A stretch of 64,000 bases of DNA from Colias croceus (lineage: Eukaryota > Arthropoda > Insecta > Lepidoptera > Pieridae): contig NC_059541.1 of NCBI RefSeq assembly GCF_905220415.1, forward strand, positions 8,072,501 to 8,136,500, given 5' to 3'. The notes beneath the pieces are model-generated. The model saw only the letters and a list, made by a program, of their open reading frames with translations, was not told the DNA's origin and did no database searches. A program made the position numbers and the translations under genes. Below are positions 1 to 12,618 of the stretch, in pieces. Position 1 is the first letter of the stretch. Every line of letters begins with the position of its first letter.

Positions 1-1004
1 AGTTACTCAATACTGCCTACTTCAATATCTCAAACTCAAACTCAAACTCACGAAAGTCGAACACCGAAATAGATTAAAGACTCATTATTTATATTTGTAT
101 TCACTTATATTTAGAACTAAACTTACTACTGATTCAAACGCTATTTTCAGCGTTTCAAACAATTACAGATTGAAGGTATTTTTGATATTTATGTTTGTAA
201 AACAAACTTCATACAAAAGTAAACAATAAACATAAATTTATAATACTAGTAGTCCGCCCCGGCCTCGCCTGTGGTACATATTTACGTTTTCTCTACATAA
301 GAACCATCCTCGTACTTCAAGGAATATAATAAAAAAAGAATTAACTAAATCGGTTCAGCCGTTCTCAAGTTATGCGCTTACCAACACATTTTGGGATTCA
401 TTTTTATATTATAAGATAATAAAATTAATCGCCGTTGTGGACACCGTACAATAATTGTATTTCAGTGGAAAATTATGCAATGTTTGTCATCGAGAATTGC
501 TACATAATTAATTTTCAAATATCTTTACGTTTTGGAACTAGGTACTTACTAATTGTTTAAATAACCTGAATACCTTAGAAATTATGTAAAACAAAATTTC
601 ACGTACGAGTAAGATTAATAATTCTTAATTACCTACCTATACCTACAATTAGTTTCATATATAAGTATTATATACTTAATATGAGTTGATTACAGAATAT
701 TCTGAAACAGTCACACATACAATGAAAATGGAACTTTAGTATATGATTTATTGGGTCTTTTTCTTTCCATGTACAAGACAGTTACGTAATTATTAGTTAC
801 GTATTAGTTACGTAACATTTTCGCTCGATTCATTTTTTATTCAAAAATTATGCCTTTTTTAAGGATTATTACATTTTTTTTAAGATTTACTTGGACTTTA
901 TGTCTAAAATAAATGTTAACAGTAAGAAAATATAGTTTATCCAATCCCAAGATATTTTTTCTCTAGATCAATTATTATTACTTCACTATCACTACATAGT
1001 ATTT
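1..1004. other. Left-edge gene-free AT-rich sequence
   Basis: No open frame of gene quality is visible here. The stretch is AT-rich and, apart from the repeat end at about 245-425 listed separately, I see nothing that can be supported. It is probably intergenic sequence with decayed repeats. Confidence 0.6.
245..425 (-). repeat. Retroelement 3'-end fragment, inverted partner of 1345-1465
   Basis: Begins at the AGTCCGCCCCGGCCTCGCC tract and continues through text about an upstream TTACGTTTTCTCTACATAAG and GGTTCAGCCGTTCTCAAGTT. The same family appears in opposite orientation at 1345-1465 (GTGTTGGTAAGGGCTTATCTCGAGAACG ... GGGCGCAGCCGGGGCGGACC). Such ends are very common in lepidopteran genomes and look like 3' tails of non-LTR retroelements or their SINEs. 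Family assignment is inference. Confidence 0.6.
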
Positions 1005-1190
1005 AAAACAAAGTCGCTTTCTCTGTCCCTATGTCCCTATTTCCCTATGTCCCTTTGTATGCTTAAATATTTTAAACTACGCAACGGATTTTGATGCGGT
1101 TTCTTTTAAATAGAGTGATTCAAGAGGACGGTTTTAGTATATAATTTAGGTTTTAGACAAAGCGGGCGAAGCCGCGGGCGGTAAGCTAGT
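1005..1190 (+). repeat. Dispersed retroelement tail
   Basis: Runs from AAAGTCGCTTTCTCTGTCCC through ACGCAACGGATTTTGATGCG and ends with GCGGGCGAAGCCGCGGGCGG followed by TAAGCTAGT. This start and end are typical of a very abundant lepidopteran interspersed repeat. It includes a CCCTATGTCCCT-type simple repeat at about 1027-1056. No coding capacity is visible. Confidence 0.65.
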
Positions 1191-1280
1191 TAGTTATATA
1201 AACGAAATAAGAATTGAGACTTACGACTTACGAGATGTAGTTTCGAGCTCGAACACGATCATAGAGCGCACGCGATATTC

Positions 1281-1327
1281 AACTTTATTACGGCTGTGTG
1301 CGTCTAGTACACAGCCGTAATAAAGTT
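1281..1327. repeat. Perfect 19-bp inverted repeat, 9-nt loop
   Basis: The arms 1281-1299 (AACTTTATTACGGCTGTGT) and 1309-1327 are exact reverse complements, separated by GCGTCTAGT. It could be a small foldback element or the remnant of a terminal-inverted-repeat transposon. It lies between two retroelement tails and has no gene nearby, so a transcription terminator role is not indicated. Confidence 0.75.
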
Positions 1328-1344
1328 AAATCTTATATAGGTAG

Positions 1345-1465
1345 GTACCTTATCAAAATCAAAATGTGTTGGTAAGGGCTTATCTCGAGAACGTATGAAC
1401 GTACAGAAAACGTAAACATGTAGGTAGGTACCACGGGCGCAGCCGGGGCGGACCGCTAGTTAAGA
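1345..1465 (+). repeat. Retroelement 3'-end fragment
   Basis: Same family as 245-425, opposite orientation, ending in the GGGCGCAGCCGGGGCGGACC tract followed by GCTAGTTA. It sits directly beside the reverse transcriptase fragment at 1520-2932, but the two point in opposite directions, so it is not obviously that element's own tail. Confidence 0.55.
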
Positions 1466-1519
1466 ATAAGAATATAAATCATAATATACTTAGGTACATA
1501 TTAAATATTGTTACAGTAC

Positions 1520-2932
1520 CTATATGATGTTTGGCTCGGCCATTAGATCTTGAAGTTCTAAGTTTTTCCTCCTCCTCCAAACCCCTTCTTCTGTCAACAC
1601 TGGCCCAAATATCTTTCTTAGGATCTTTCTTTCAGTAACTAGGAGCTTGTCTTCTTCTTTTTGTGTCAGTGTCCAAGTCTCGCAGCCGTACATTAAGATA
1701 GGTCTTAGTATAGTTTTATAGATAAGGATTTTAGTACGCCTGCTGAGGATTTTCGACACCAGTACTTTGTGTAAGGCTGCACTGCAACGGAGGGTATTTT
1801 GTATCCTTATTTCGATTTCTTCTTCCCTAGTGTACGTATCGGTCACAGTGCATCCCAAGTATTTAAATTTGTCCACACCTTTATAAGTAGTGGCTCCTAT
1901 TACAAGATCGATCCTGGGTATTCTGTTGTTTTTGTATCGGCGCATATGCATATATTCGCTTTTGCCGTGATTGATACGTAAGCCTACTTTATTTGCTTCT
2001 CTTTCCAGAGTCAATGCGGCACACACAATCTCTTCTTTTCTACCTCCTAGTAACGCAAGATCGTCGGCGTACCCTATCACCTTATGCTGACCATTCAATT
2101 GCACTCCACCATCGAGTGTAATAATGTGTCTGATAACGTGTTCAAGTGCTAAATTGAACAGCATGGGTGACAGCGCATCTCCTTGCTTAAGACCAGTGAT
2201 TACTTCAAATGAGTTGGTGACTTCCGAGCCTACTTTTACCACAGCCCTGCTCTCATTGGTGGCGACTTGTATCATCCTGATCAGTTTCGCAGGTATTTCG
2301 AAATTATTGAGGATTGTGAAAACAGAGCTGCGGTCCACGCTATCATACGCTTTGGCGAAGTCGACAAACAGCATATGAATGTCTTGTGCATATTCCCACC
2401 TTTTCTCCATGAGTTGTTTGAGGAGGAAGAGTTGATCGACTGTACTACGGTTGCGTCTGAACCCACACTGGTAATCGCCTATTATGGCCTCAGCATAAGG
2501 TTCCAACCTCTTGAGCAACACGTAGGATAGGATCTTAAAGGCAGTGGGGAGTAGCGCTATTCCTCGGTAGTTTGTGCACCTCTTCCTAGAGCCTTTTTTG
2601 TGGATCGGACATATAACTGCTACATTCCATTCTTTTGGTATTTTTTCTTTGTTCCAGATGGTCTGTAGTAGGTCAAAGTATTTGGATTGGATTGCACTTC
2701 CTCCGTATTTCCACAACTCGCCAGGTAGGTTGTCAATTCCTGGTGCTTTATTGTTTTTCAACCTCATAATAGCGCACCTCACTTCTTCGTATGTCAGTGG
2801 CTGTTCTTCTTCAACGCTTTGGAATTCGGTTTCGATTATGTCTTGATGAGTCGACGGGCAGTTTAAAAGGTTTTGAAAGTAATCTCTCCACATGTCCTTC
2901 ATAGTTGCCTGCCTGCCTGCCTGCCATAACAT
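1520..2932 (-). mobile_element. Non-LTR retrotransposon reverse transcriptase fragment (5'- and 3'-truncated)
   Basis: An open frame of 470 codons encodes reverse transcriptase blocks in the expected order: a KAPGIDNLPGELWK block near residue 65, NYRGIALLPTAFKILS near 121, FVDFAKAYDSVDR near 190, GLKQGDALSPMLFNLALE near 248, and the catalytic YADDLALLGG near 290, followed by the thumb-type YGCETWTL near 416. The apurinic endonuclease domain expected upstream is missing, and the usual region after the RIFGP-like block stops early at LMAEPNII. The apparent start is an artefact: the first residues (QAGRQA) are a translated GCAG simple repeat at about 2907-2923. The motifs resemble the RTE/craniofacial-like group of insect endonuclease-reverse transcriptases; clade is uncertain. 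Probably a dead but rather young copy, since no stop interrupts the frame. Confidence 0.85.
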
Positions 2933-4390
2933 TATTTACCCAATTACACTATTTAATGTAGGTGTTGCGAATTGCGATCAAGGAAATTATTAGGGTCTAC
3001 TCATGTACGCCTTTGATGAGATATCAGGCAATAGGTAATAATACTTAATAATTACTATAATATGTCAGGTTCTCATGCTCATAGTACCACGTACCGCTAT
3101 TCAATTCCCAGACAATTGCAAAATCACGTTAAAAAGCTTTTCACTAGAGAAGGAAAAGAGTTTATTGAGTAGGTACCTACCTATAGTACCTATGTAAATT
3201 TAAAGTATGTTTAATTTATTATTATTATTGATATTGCACTTGTTTTTAATTGCAGAGATCATCACCAGAAAATATTTATTGTCTATTTCACCGTTTTGCT
3301 TTGTAACGAATAAACCAATTGGCACATCTGCATTCTGCATTTCGTGCAAAATTAAGTGAATACCTAGTACCTAGTTATCAATTAAACGATTTTTCATTGA
3401 ATTCTTACTTAACTAATTTGTACATGAAAGCTTAGACACTCATATCTACGAATGAATTAAAAAATATTAATACAAAGCAGCCTTTATATTACATATATTG
3501 CCATACCTGTCGCTCGTCAGCGATCCGACGTTACGTATAGTGAAAAGTTCATGACACGATTTTTGGACAGCCTCATCCACGGCGTAGCAACAGAAATTAA
3601 CACATTTTTTTGGATTCTAACGATTCTTGCTTAGAGTGAAATGAGACAACGCAACGGTGTGAAATTTATAATAATATATGTATAGGAATGCAAAGCAGTA
3701 AATGGCTGAATTTTAAACATAAATGTAGATATGATGATGTCATGCTATTTTATATTGAAGATGATTGTTTTGATTTTTATTACCTCCTTAAATGAATATA
3801 TCAAATATGCAACAAGATGAAGGGAACCTTAGGCAGGGATTTTGTTTAACTTAGGTAGGTAGGTAGGTTCCTAGTGACCCTACCTAGTTTTCAAGTGTTT
3901 ATTTTTGTTTGACTTGTGTCCACAATGACAATGCAATTTGCACCGAATCGTACTTACTGAATAACAATGTTTAATATTATTTATAATTTTTGTTAATACA
4001 GTTAATATTGGACCTTATAAATTAGGAACCAAGTAAAACTTTTATACTATGTTTTACCCAGGTACCTACCTACCTAGGAAGTTTATATATAAATTTTTGA
4101 CATTTTTGGTACATTGTTTCAAAATTTTATGAGTAGGGATTAATTGTTTTAATCATATCATACCTCTGTCTCGTTGGATTTTGGAAAACCTATCCCCATT
4201 CGGGTAAAGTAGTATACACAATTTAATTAACGACTTTGACATATTCAGTTATCGGCATAGGTATATACCTACAAAGGTTTCGTAGTGGGGTATGGGCACT
4301 TTTATAATCAAGCCATGGAATCCATCTCATTTTGTAAATAACAGAATGAGAAGCAAGAATCAGGATAGAATGTGAGCGAGCAAGAAAACG
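2933..4390. other. Gene-free interval upstream of cyclin D
   Basis: AT-rich sequence with repeated GGTAGGTA/TACCTACC runs (for example about 3853-3870 and 4060-4077) that are typical background in this genome. I see no coding frame. Distal promoter elements of the cyclin gene could lie here but no specific site can be supported. Confidence 0.5.
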
Positions 4391-4650
4391 TGTTATGTAT
4401 TATTATTCGAACGTCGAATCGGGAGAAACCTGCGTGCGGGCCTCACAGGCGGCGCCCCGCCCCGCGCCCCTCCGATCATATGTTCGCCGGCCGGTCGCTC
4501 GCACCAGCCGCTCACTCACTGTGACTCGGGCTCTCGCCGTCGTCGCAACACAACGTTCTCGCACAACCGCCTACCGCTCGCGCGCTCGATCAGCTGTCCG
4601 CCGACACGACTACGCCGAGTCGAGCCCTTGATAAGCCGCTGTGCGGTGCC
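4391..4650 (+). promoter_or_regulatory. GC-rich promoter / 5' leader of cyclin D
   Basis: A sharp rise in GC and CpG content begins at about 4430 and continues through the first coding exon, in contrast to the AT-rich flank, as expected of an insect CpG-rich promoter and 5' UTR. A CAGCTG E-box lies at 4591-4596. An upstream frame (ATG at 4395, stop ending 4631) would precede the main start only if transcription begins left of 4395, so its reality as a uORF is unproven. The exact transcription start cannot be seen. Confidence 0.5.
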
Positions 4651-7600
4651 ATGGAGCTGCTGTGCGCGGAGCGCGTGAGCCCCGGGAGCGGCGAGCGCAG
4701 CAGGCCCGGGCCTGCGCCGGCGCCGGCCGCCGCCTCCGACCCGGTGCTGATGCGCCGCCGCGTGCTCGACAACTTGTTGCGCACGGAGGAGCGCTACGCG
4801 GTCACCGCCAACTACTTCGGCACCGTGCAGACCGAGGTCACTCCGCACATGCGCCGAGTGGTCGCCGAGTGGATGCTAGAGGTGAGCGCACCGGAGCCGC
4901 ATGCTCATGCCGCACCCACACCCCGCTCGTTCGCCATCTTGTCGCTCGGCTCGTACCACTCGCCACTCGGCACTCGGCCACGTGTAGGTACCATCATCTC
5001 TGGCACCGTATGCACTCGCCACGGATGATTCATGCCGATTCTAGACTATAGTACCTGCCCTGGAATGTTAATCTCTGATCTCTATTGATGTATGTGTACG
5101 GATGTGCCGTCTCAAAAACGTGTTTATAATAATCCGGTGCATTTAACAACTAGGTCAGGTTTTTATGTGTTACTGTCAATATTATACGGGTATCGGTTTC
5201 ATTGTTTACACGATCAGCTGATTATGTTTATACTGCTTTCGTCATGCTTTCGTATAGGAATCTTGTAAGAGGAATGACTGTTAAAAGCCTATTAGTAGGT
5301 AATAAATACTTGTTGTTTTTATAAATAAGTACAATAGGTCTATAAAAAGTAATATTACTGTTTAACACTGATAGTTGTAGAGGTGTTTTCAAAAAGTAAA
5401 GATGTGTTCAGACTTCAGACTGACATGAAATATTTTGTTTAGAAATGTAAAGTCATTATGTTGTAATCATTCGGAATGTACTCGCGTAGTTGGCGTAGTG
5501 GAGCTGCGCGAGGGGCCCCCGGCCGGAACGCGCAGGCGGTCGCCGACCGATGCGACTCGCTCGTTCTATTTGAATAATCAGCTGTTTTTGACACGCATAC
5601 AGCTGACGCCGGACGCGCCTTTATCTTTGCTAGTAGACAAGTAGATATTATGTACATACGACTTCCAGCGCATAATTAACGTCACCACGTAGGTATTCCG
5701 TTGATTGTATTATATGAAGCTTTGTTGATAAATAATAATACTACGATAAGCATTCGGGTAGTAAAGCGTTATTTTTAAATGATAAGGATTATCTATCGAG
5801 TAGGAGGTATTGGATGTATCTGAGGCCATATGAGAGCAGTCAGCTGTGAAGCCGAGTCGGCCACGTGGGAGCGGCGCGGTCCGCTGACGTCACCGCTGCG
5901 ATGGCGGCGCATTGCCTCGTTGCGACTACCACTTGCCACTTTATGGTTAGGTACCATTTAAACGTGAAACCAGTCGCATACCAAATTACGAGACAACCAC
6001 CGAAAATCGCTTCGGTTCCTGAAAGGTCGATGACACATCAACGTTCCTAGTTCATTAAAAAGCAATTCATTTAAATTCGTTGATTAGCAACATTCAACTG
6101 TAGATTAGTCGTCCAAATATTAATAGAAGTAGGTAGGTACATAGGCTTGTCTGAATTTAAAATTGATATTTCTGATTAATTCCGTACCTATATAATACAT
6201 AGGTATACATAAATGTATCAATTTAAATAAATGCCTTTTATCTGCTCATAAATTCTATGAAAACCGATAAGTATTTATCCTGAATGCATCGTCATAATGG
6301 CGACAATACATAGGTACTTTATTATTAAGTTTTGCATTTTCACAAAAATGACTTCTAAAATCTATACATATAATAAATCTGTAGAAGGGTCAATTCTAAA
6401 TAAAAATAATTGAAATTTAAAAAATATTGAAAAAATAAATACTGGATCGATACCAAACCCAAATATGTGATTTAAAAAAAAATTTTGTCTGTCTGTCTGT
6501 CCGTCTGTCTGTATGTGAAGGCATCACGTGAAAACTCACGGTTCGATTTCGATGAAATTTGGTATAGTTATACCTTATTATGGGGCATAAAATAGAAGAC
6601 TTTATCCCGAAAAAATACGTAGAAAAAAATTTAATCTTAATTTTTCTTAATTTTCCCGCGCGGACGGAGTCGCGGTCGGAAGCTAGTCTTAATAATAAGA
6701 AGGACTTTGAGACTCGTTACTTTTTATCTGAGAACACAACGTATCAATCAAATACATAATAATGATACATATTGTTCTTTATACATATAAAATCCAGGTC
6801 TAATGAAGGCTCCAGGTCTTATTAAAAAATAATTTCGCCGACTAAACTTTTTGAATGCAGATTATTAATGATTTATTATAAGTATAGATTACAACATTTC
6901 GTGATAATGACGTTGATGCATTGTTACATTGTTGTATCTGGTAACAGAACAAAGGCCCGTTTAGCGGAGACATGAGTTAATCAGCTGACAGTGAGCTCAT
7001 GGGCGTGAGAGTCGACTGAGTAGTGAGTACTGTACATGTACCGTAGCTACAATGGTTGGTGTAGACTGTAGACGGTGCATCCGCGTTGCTTCAGATTACA
7101 CCGTGCGAAACTATGTGGGAACAGTTCGCGTCTCTCGTGACATTCTCTATTTACTAACTAGTTCAATGCAGTCTGCTTCACTTTCTCCTTTTCATTTAGA
7201 GACACACTGGAAACTAATCATTTTATACGATCATATACCGCTAATTGCAACGATGCACGATTTTTCGAAACAATGCCTAGTTAAATCTTCCTTATTGCAA
7301 AAGCAACGGTGCCACAGAGCTTATATTTATGCATAATGTGCTGAGTATCTATGTAAATAATTGTTACGCATTGGAATATCTTTGCGAAGAAACGTACTTG
7401 TAACAATTTCGATAAGAAACTCGAGTAGGAAAGTAACATGCCTTGTATTTATCGCACTTAGTGTGAATTACAATTTTATGGAATATATAGGTTATCAGGA
7501 ATTCCGTGTGATAAAATCGTCGATGGGTGCGGCGCCGCCGGCTCTATTTCTCGATGAATAACGACTATAAAGTTGAATTAACTTTCAAAATTCTTTCACA

Positions 7601-10600
7601 GGTGTGCGAAGACCAGAGCTGTCAGGAGGAGGTTTTCCCTTTGGCGATATCTTATTTGGATCGGTTTTTGAGCACATGTACCGTTGGCAAAAGTCAGTTG
7701 CAACTGTTGGGAACTGCGTGCCTGTTACTGGCATCTAAGTTACGGGAACCGAGCTCTCGAGGGCTACCTGCAGATTTACTGGTCTTCTACACAGCTAACA
7801 GCATCACTCTTACAGATCTATGCGTAAGTTTATCTTACAATTTTCATAAAACGTATCGTACTTAAAATATAATGACATTATTGTGCAATATAGTGTGACC
7901 TCTGTTTATCTAATGAATAATGCAATTCGTAAGTAATAAAACGTTTAATATCTATATGATATCCGTTATATTAATTATGTTGACAGAATGTTTCAAAATT
8001 GATTATGGTACTTTTTTGTAGTAAGTAGACGATGAAAGTTACAGAAAAGTTATGGAATAACTTCTACGTATTGCATAATATAGTCTAGACTAGACAGGCA
8101 ATTATAAATTACAATTTTGTTTTATACATGTACACTCGTACACATGCCACTAAGTATGTAGGTACTATGTAGCTATGTCGGAGATGTTAACGTTTTTAAA
8201 AATTCTAAATATTTTTCGTAATCTCGCATCCTCTACAAGCCTTGTAAATCAAATTATGCGGTCATTGCCCACCGGAGCTACGAGCTATTTCCACCGTAGA
8301 TTAATAAGTTCACATAGGAATAAAGTAAGACGCTATCTAGTGCCTAATTAACTTTCCACGCGATGAAACAGCTGATCAAATTATGCAGTTCAATGTTTTT
8401 CTTTAACAATACATATTATGCTTATACGAGTGCAAATGTGGTTATATATACATTTTATCAAATTCATACTCTATTTGCCCTATACTAAAATGTTCAATTA
8501 AAAGCAGTTATTAATACGCACTGGTTCTACTTAAAATATTTTAAATACCTACTATAAGAATCAAAATTGTTACCGAATAACGTCATTGTTAAATACAATT
8601 TCTATGAAAAACTCGTTCACCTTAAAATATCATTCACATTAACTGTAATTTATTTACGTCTGAGATCTTTTCGATACATCACCTGTAGGTGTAAAGTAGA
8701 TACAACAGTGTCTTTTTTGATTTTATAAATATAAATATGTAAACATAAAAACAAAATAAACATATGAAAAATTCATGTTTTTTTTAAATCTCAATGATTT
8801 TAAAAAAACAATTTAAATACATATTGTAAAAAATTAATTTAAATCGTGTGGCTCTCCTTAATCCTTATGTACCTATAGGCGTCGGTTGTGCAGTGTGCTA
8901 TAATATCATCAATTGTGTCGGAAGGTGCGCATAATATTGCCGATCCCCAAAATAACAAAGTATAATAGGTACGTTATTTACATTTGCGTTGAATGTATCG
9001 TGTGTGTATGTGCGCGGTGCATTTGGAGCGTTGCGACGCGGCCACCCGACGGGGCCCCGCCTGTCCTCCCGTAGATAATAAGTGCACGCCGCATCTTTAA
9101 CGTCATACGTTTTACTTGGCTTGTTTTTAAACGCATTCCATATTCACTCGTTTCGTTAGCCGTTACGTGACTGCGGTAACCGCCCGCTATCGGGTAAATC
9201 ATATCTTTTCACGTGAGACTATTCCGCAAATCAATTTATCGCAAATTACGATAATTTTCGAATCGAGTAAGTTGAATTGCATCATTGTGTCGGTCGGAAA
9301 AAAGTTTAGGTCCAAAATCGGTTCGTTCGATAAGGAATGCGGCAGGGAGCGGGTCCGGGAGGAGGGCTACCCTGCGGACAGTGTCCCCTAACGAGCCGAC
9401 AGGCTTCTCGGAAGCACCGCCGAACGAGAGCCGCGTTTCAATCAGACCAATTACAGACGAAGCATGCCGCTTATTTTTTCTCACGGCCGCGCGACCGCGA
9501 CTAACCTTGCTCGCTTGCTCGCCGCAGCGCTGGCGTGAACTCGACGCCCAACGCCAAATGAAATTATACATTCAATTTGACTATTTATAATTTTTCACAC
9601 TTCAGTAAGCTTTTATAGACTGCGCATTTCCGATAAGTCACGATCGTATAGCCACGTTTTTTTAACGTCTCATGCATTTAAAATGCAGAATTTGATTAAT
9701 TTCTATTTGAAATTGAATTTAAAGCAAAGTATATAGTCCAATTAGGTTCCGAATTAATTAAAATTTTACCTGTAATTAACTCAAGCGGTGAAGAAAGTAA
9801 AAAATTTGATTTAGTAACTCAGGACAATGTCGCGAATACTATAAAAGCTTTAAATCATTTCATAAAAATGTCGTTTTGAGTCAAGTTAAGTAAAATAATA
9901 ATTTATTTTATTTATAACTATCTTATTTCTAATAAGACATGACTCGTAGCACCAGCGTAGAGCAGCTACGAAATATCGTAGACACATTCAGGAGTTTAAA
10001 CTCGGCCCCTGAAAGTATTGAAAAAAGCTATTTTTAGTATTTTTTTAAATGTGATTTCAAAAGAACTAAAAGCACGTCGTGTTTTAGACTATAATTAAAT
10101 GTTATTTTTACTCTTACGATCGCATAACGCCGTCACACTGGCTGCATGTAAAGTTACACTCGTCTATAATGGATTAACCAAGTGAGACGAATGGCAGCCG
10201 ACCGGTGCTGCGGATGTGTTAGTAATTAATACGAAACTAATTATTTGAATAGTGAATAATAAGAAATAATCAAATTAAGAAAAAAAAAGCTACCTAATAC
10301 TACAGAATACTTTCTGTAAAGGGTGGTGATTGGTATTGTGAGTATTAAGTCCGTCAAGGGCTTTGAGATGCAAACAAAAAGGTTTCGCCGGAGACAGCTT
10401 TAATACAGGGTTCACGCGCAACCTCGGTTTGATCATAAAATCGTTCTCACATCCAAACAGTACATCTAGGTACATTTAAATATGTATAACGTTAAGATTA
10501 AGAAAGTGTAAATCCAATAAGTCCGTATTTTTTTTTGTCTATTTAATTTAATTATATTAACCTTTCTACTATTTATGTTACAAAAAGTAATATTTTCTTA

Positions 10601-12577
10601 ATTAATTAACAGTATCTCTACATTATGTTTTGCAACGCTATCTTTTTGTTTATATACATACTTATTATGAAACACCGAAAGATTACAAATGTGAAAGCTG
10701 ATGCAAAGCGTCAAAGAAACATTAAAAAAAAAAAATAAAAAAAATAAAAATCATTTATTGATCAATTTGTGGGTTAGGTACAAACATGTAACATTTGGAC
10801 CCCAAACTAGGACAGCCTGTATTTTGGGGTCCACCTTCCTTAATGACACAATAATAACAAAACTATAGCATAATATTAACTTAAATAATGATTTAGGTAA
10901 TTTAGCTATTTTTTATACAAAATTATACAAAATAAAATTTAAATTATACATTTTAACTCAAGTTTAGTAGATATACTCATATGTTGTGCGTGCGTGTTTG
11001 AATGAGTGTGCGTGTTTGTATGCATGTGTGAGCTTGTGTGTATGTATGAGTGTGCGTGTGTGTGTGTGTGTGTGTGAATGTATGTGTGAATGAGTGTGTA
11101 AGCGCGTGAGTGGATGTAGTGGCCATTATAGTGGTTGCATTTGCTAAATTTTTATTTGAACTATGTACTGTTCAGTATCTGAATAATTCTGGGTCAGCAA
11201 CCACTCTGTAACCTTCTTTTTACATTTTACTAAGGTAAGATTGTGTATAGAAAGGCTTTTATTGACCTTTTTATATAAAAATATACTCATGTATGAAGAT
11301 TGGCGACGAAGGAAACCAGTACGCGGAATACATTGGAATATAGTATTTGCCAAGGTATTTGCATTTACCCGAACAATAATTACTGAAATTTTAACACATT
11401 GGAGTATTAAACAATGTTTTCTTTAGAATTTAGACTTTACATAAAATGAAAAAATAAAACAGTGTAACATCACAAAAGCTAATAATTATTATTAGCAATC
11501 TCGACTAAACCTTACACACAGAGAAAGAGTAAAACAACACTTCACATGTTTGCAGATCTCACGACTCTGTAACGTTCTTTTCTGACGTTAATGAAACTTC
11601 CCGTGCTGATTAGCAAAGTCTATTGCTATTTGTTTTTGCTAATACAACAAAATTATGACACCTCGTGCGTGTCTTAGATCGTTCGAATCATCGTCAATTA
11701 TAGAACTGCTAAGAAAACATAATGGGTGCTTCGCAGTAACTAGATCTTATTGAATTCGAGTCGTACTTTCTTGCTATTGTTTCCCACGAGAGTAGTCGTT
11801 AATGTTCAGGCGAGTGTGGGGGGAGCGGGGTTGGACGAGTCGCATTCCACGCGAGGCGGTCGGATCCTTGCTGTTTGCCAAAGAAACTCCGTCGATTGCA
11901 GCCAGAACAACTCATATTATCACCATACTTAGCACAGCCATAAATATACCATCTACGTGTTCTTCAAATCGATGGTTTTTATACGATTAAGAGAATGCTC
12001 TCAGAAATTATTATTGTAACTTATGAATAGTCGGTGGCTACAGAAATATTTTAACAACTTACTTCAAACGTGTATTACCAACAGTAACATTAACGTTGAG
12101 ATCTATTAATATATTGTTTATACTTTTTTAGTTTTATATCTTACCTAATAATAGCTCAAGCACTCATGCTTACATTAAGTTGGTTACCCACCCTAATACC
12201 TTCTTTCCAAGAATATCCTATTAATTTATGAAATATACTAGCTTCCGCCCGCGACTCCGTCCGCGCGGATGTCGGTCTTCGCGTGGATGGTTTATTTCTC
12301 CATTTTGAGTAGGTACCTCTGACAATAAAATCTTATAAATATCTATTGGACCCAATTCCCAAATACGGCTGTCGGCTAGGCCTATAATAATACGCAACGT
12401 GTGTTCGCGGTTCTACGGAACAACGTCTATGGATAAAACTGAAAAATTAAGATTAATTTTTTTCTACGTATTTTTCCAGGATAAAAAGTATCCTATTTTA
12501 CGCCCAGGATAATAAGGTATAATTATACCAAGTTTCATCGAAATCGAACCGCTAGTTTTCACGTGATGCCTTCACAT

Positions 12578-12618
<41 letters not shown>

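Noticed and set aside
4395..4631. Possible 78-codon upstream open frame before CycD
   Set aside because: Low-complexity, GC-rich, and the transcription start is unknown; no support for translation.
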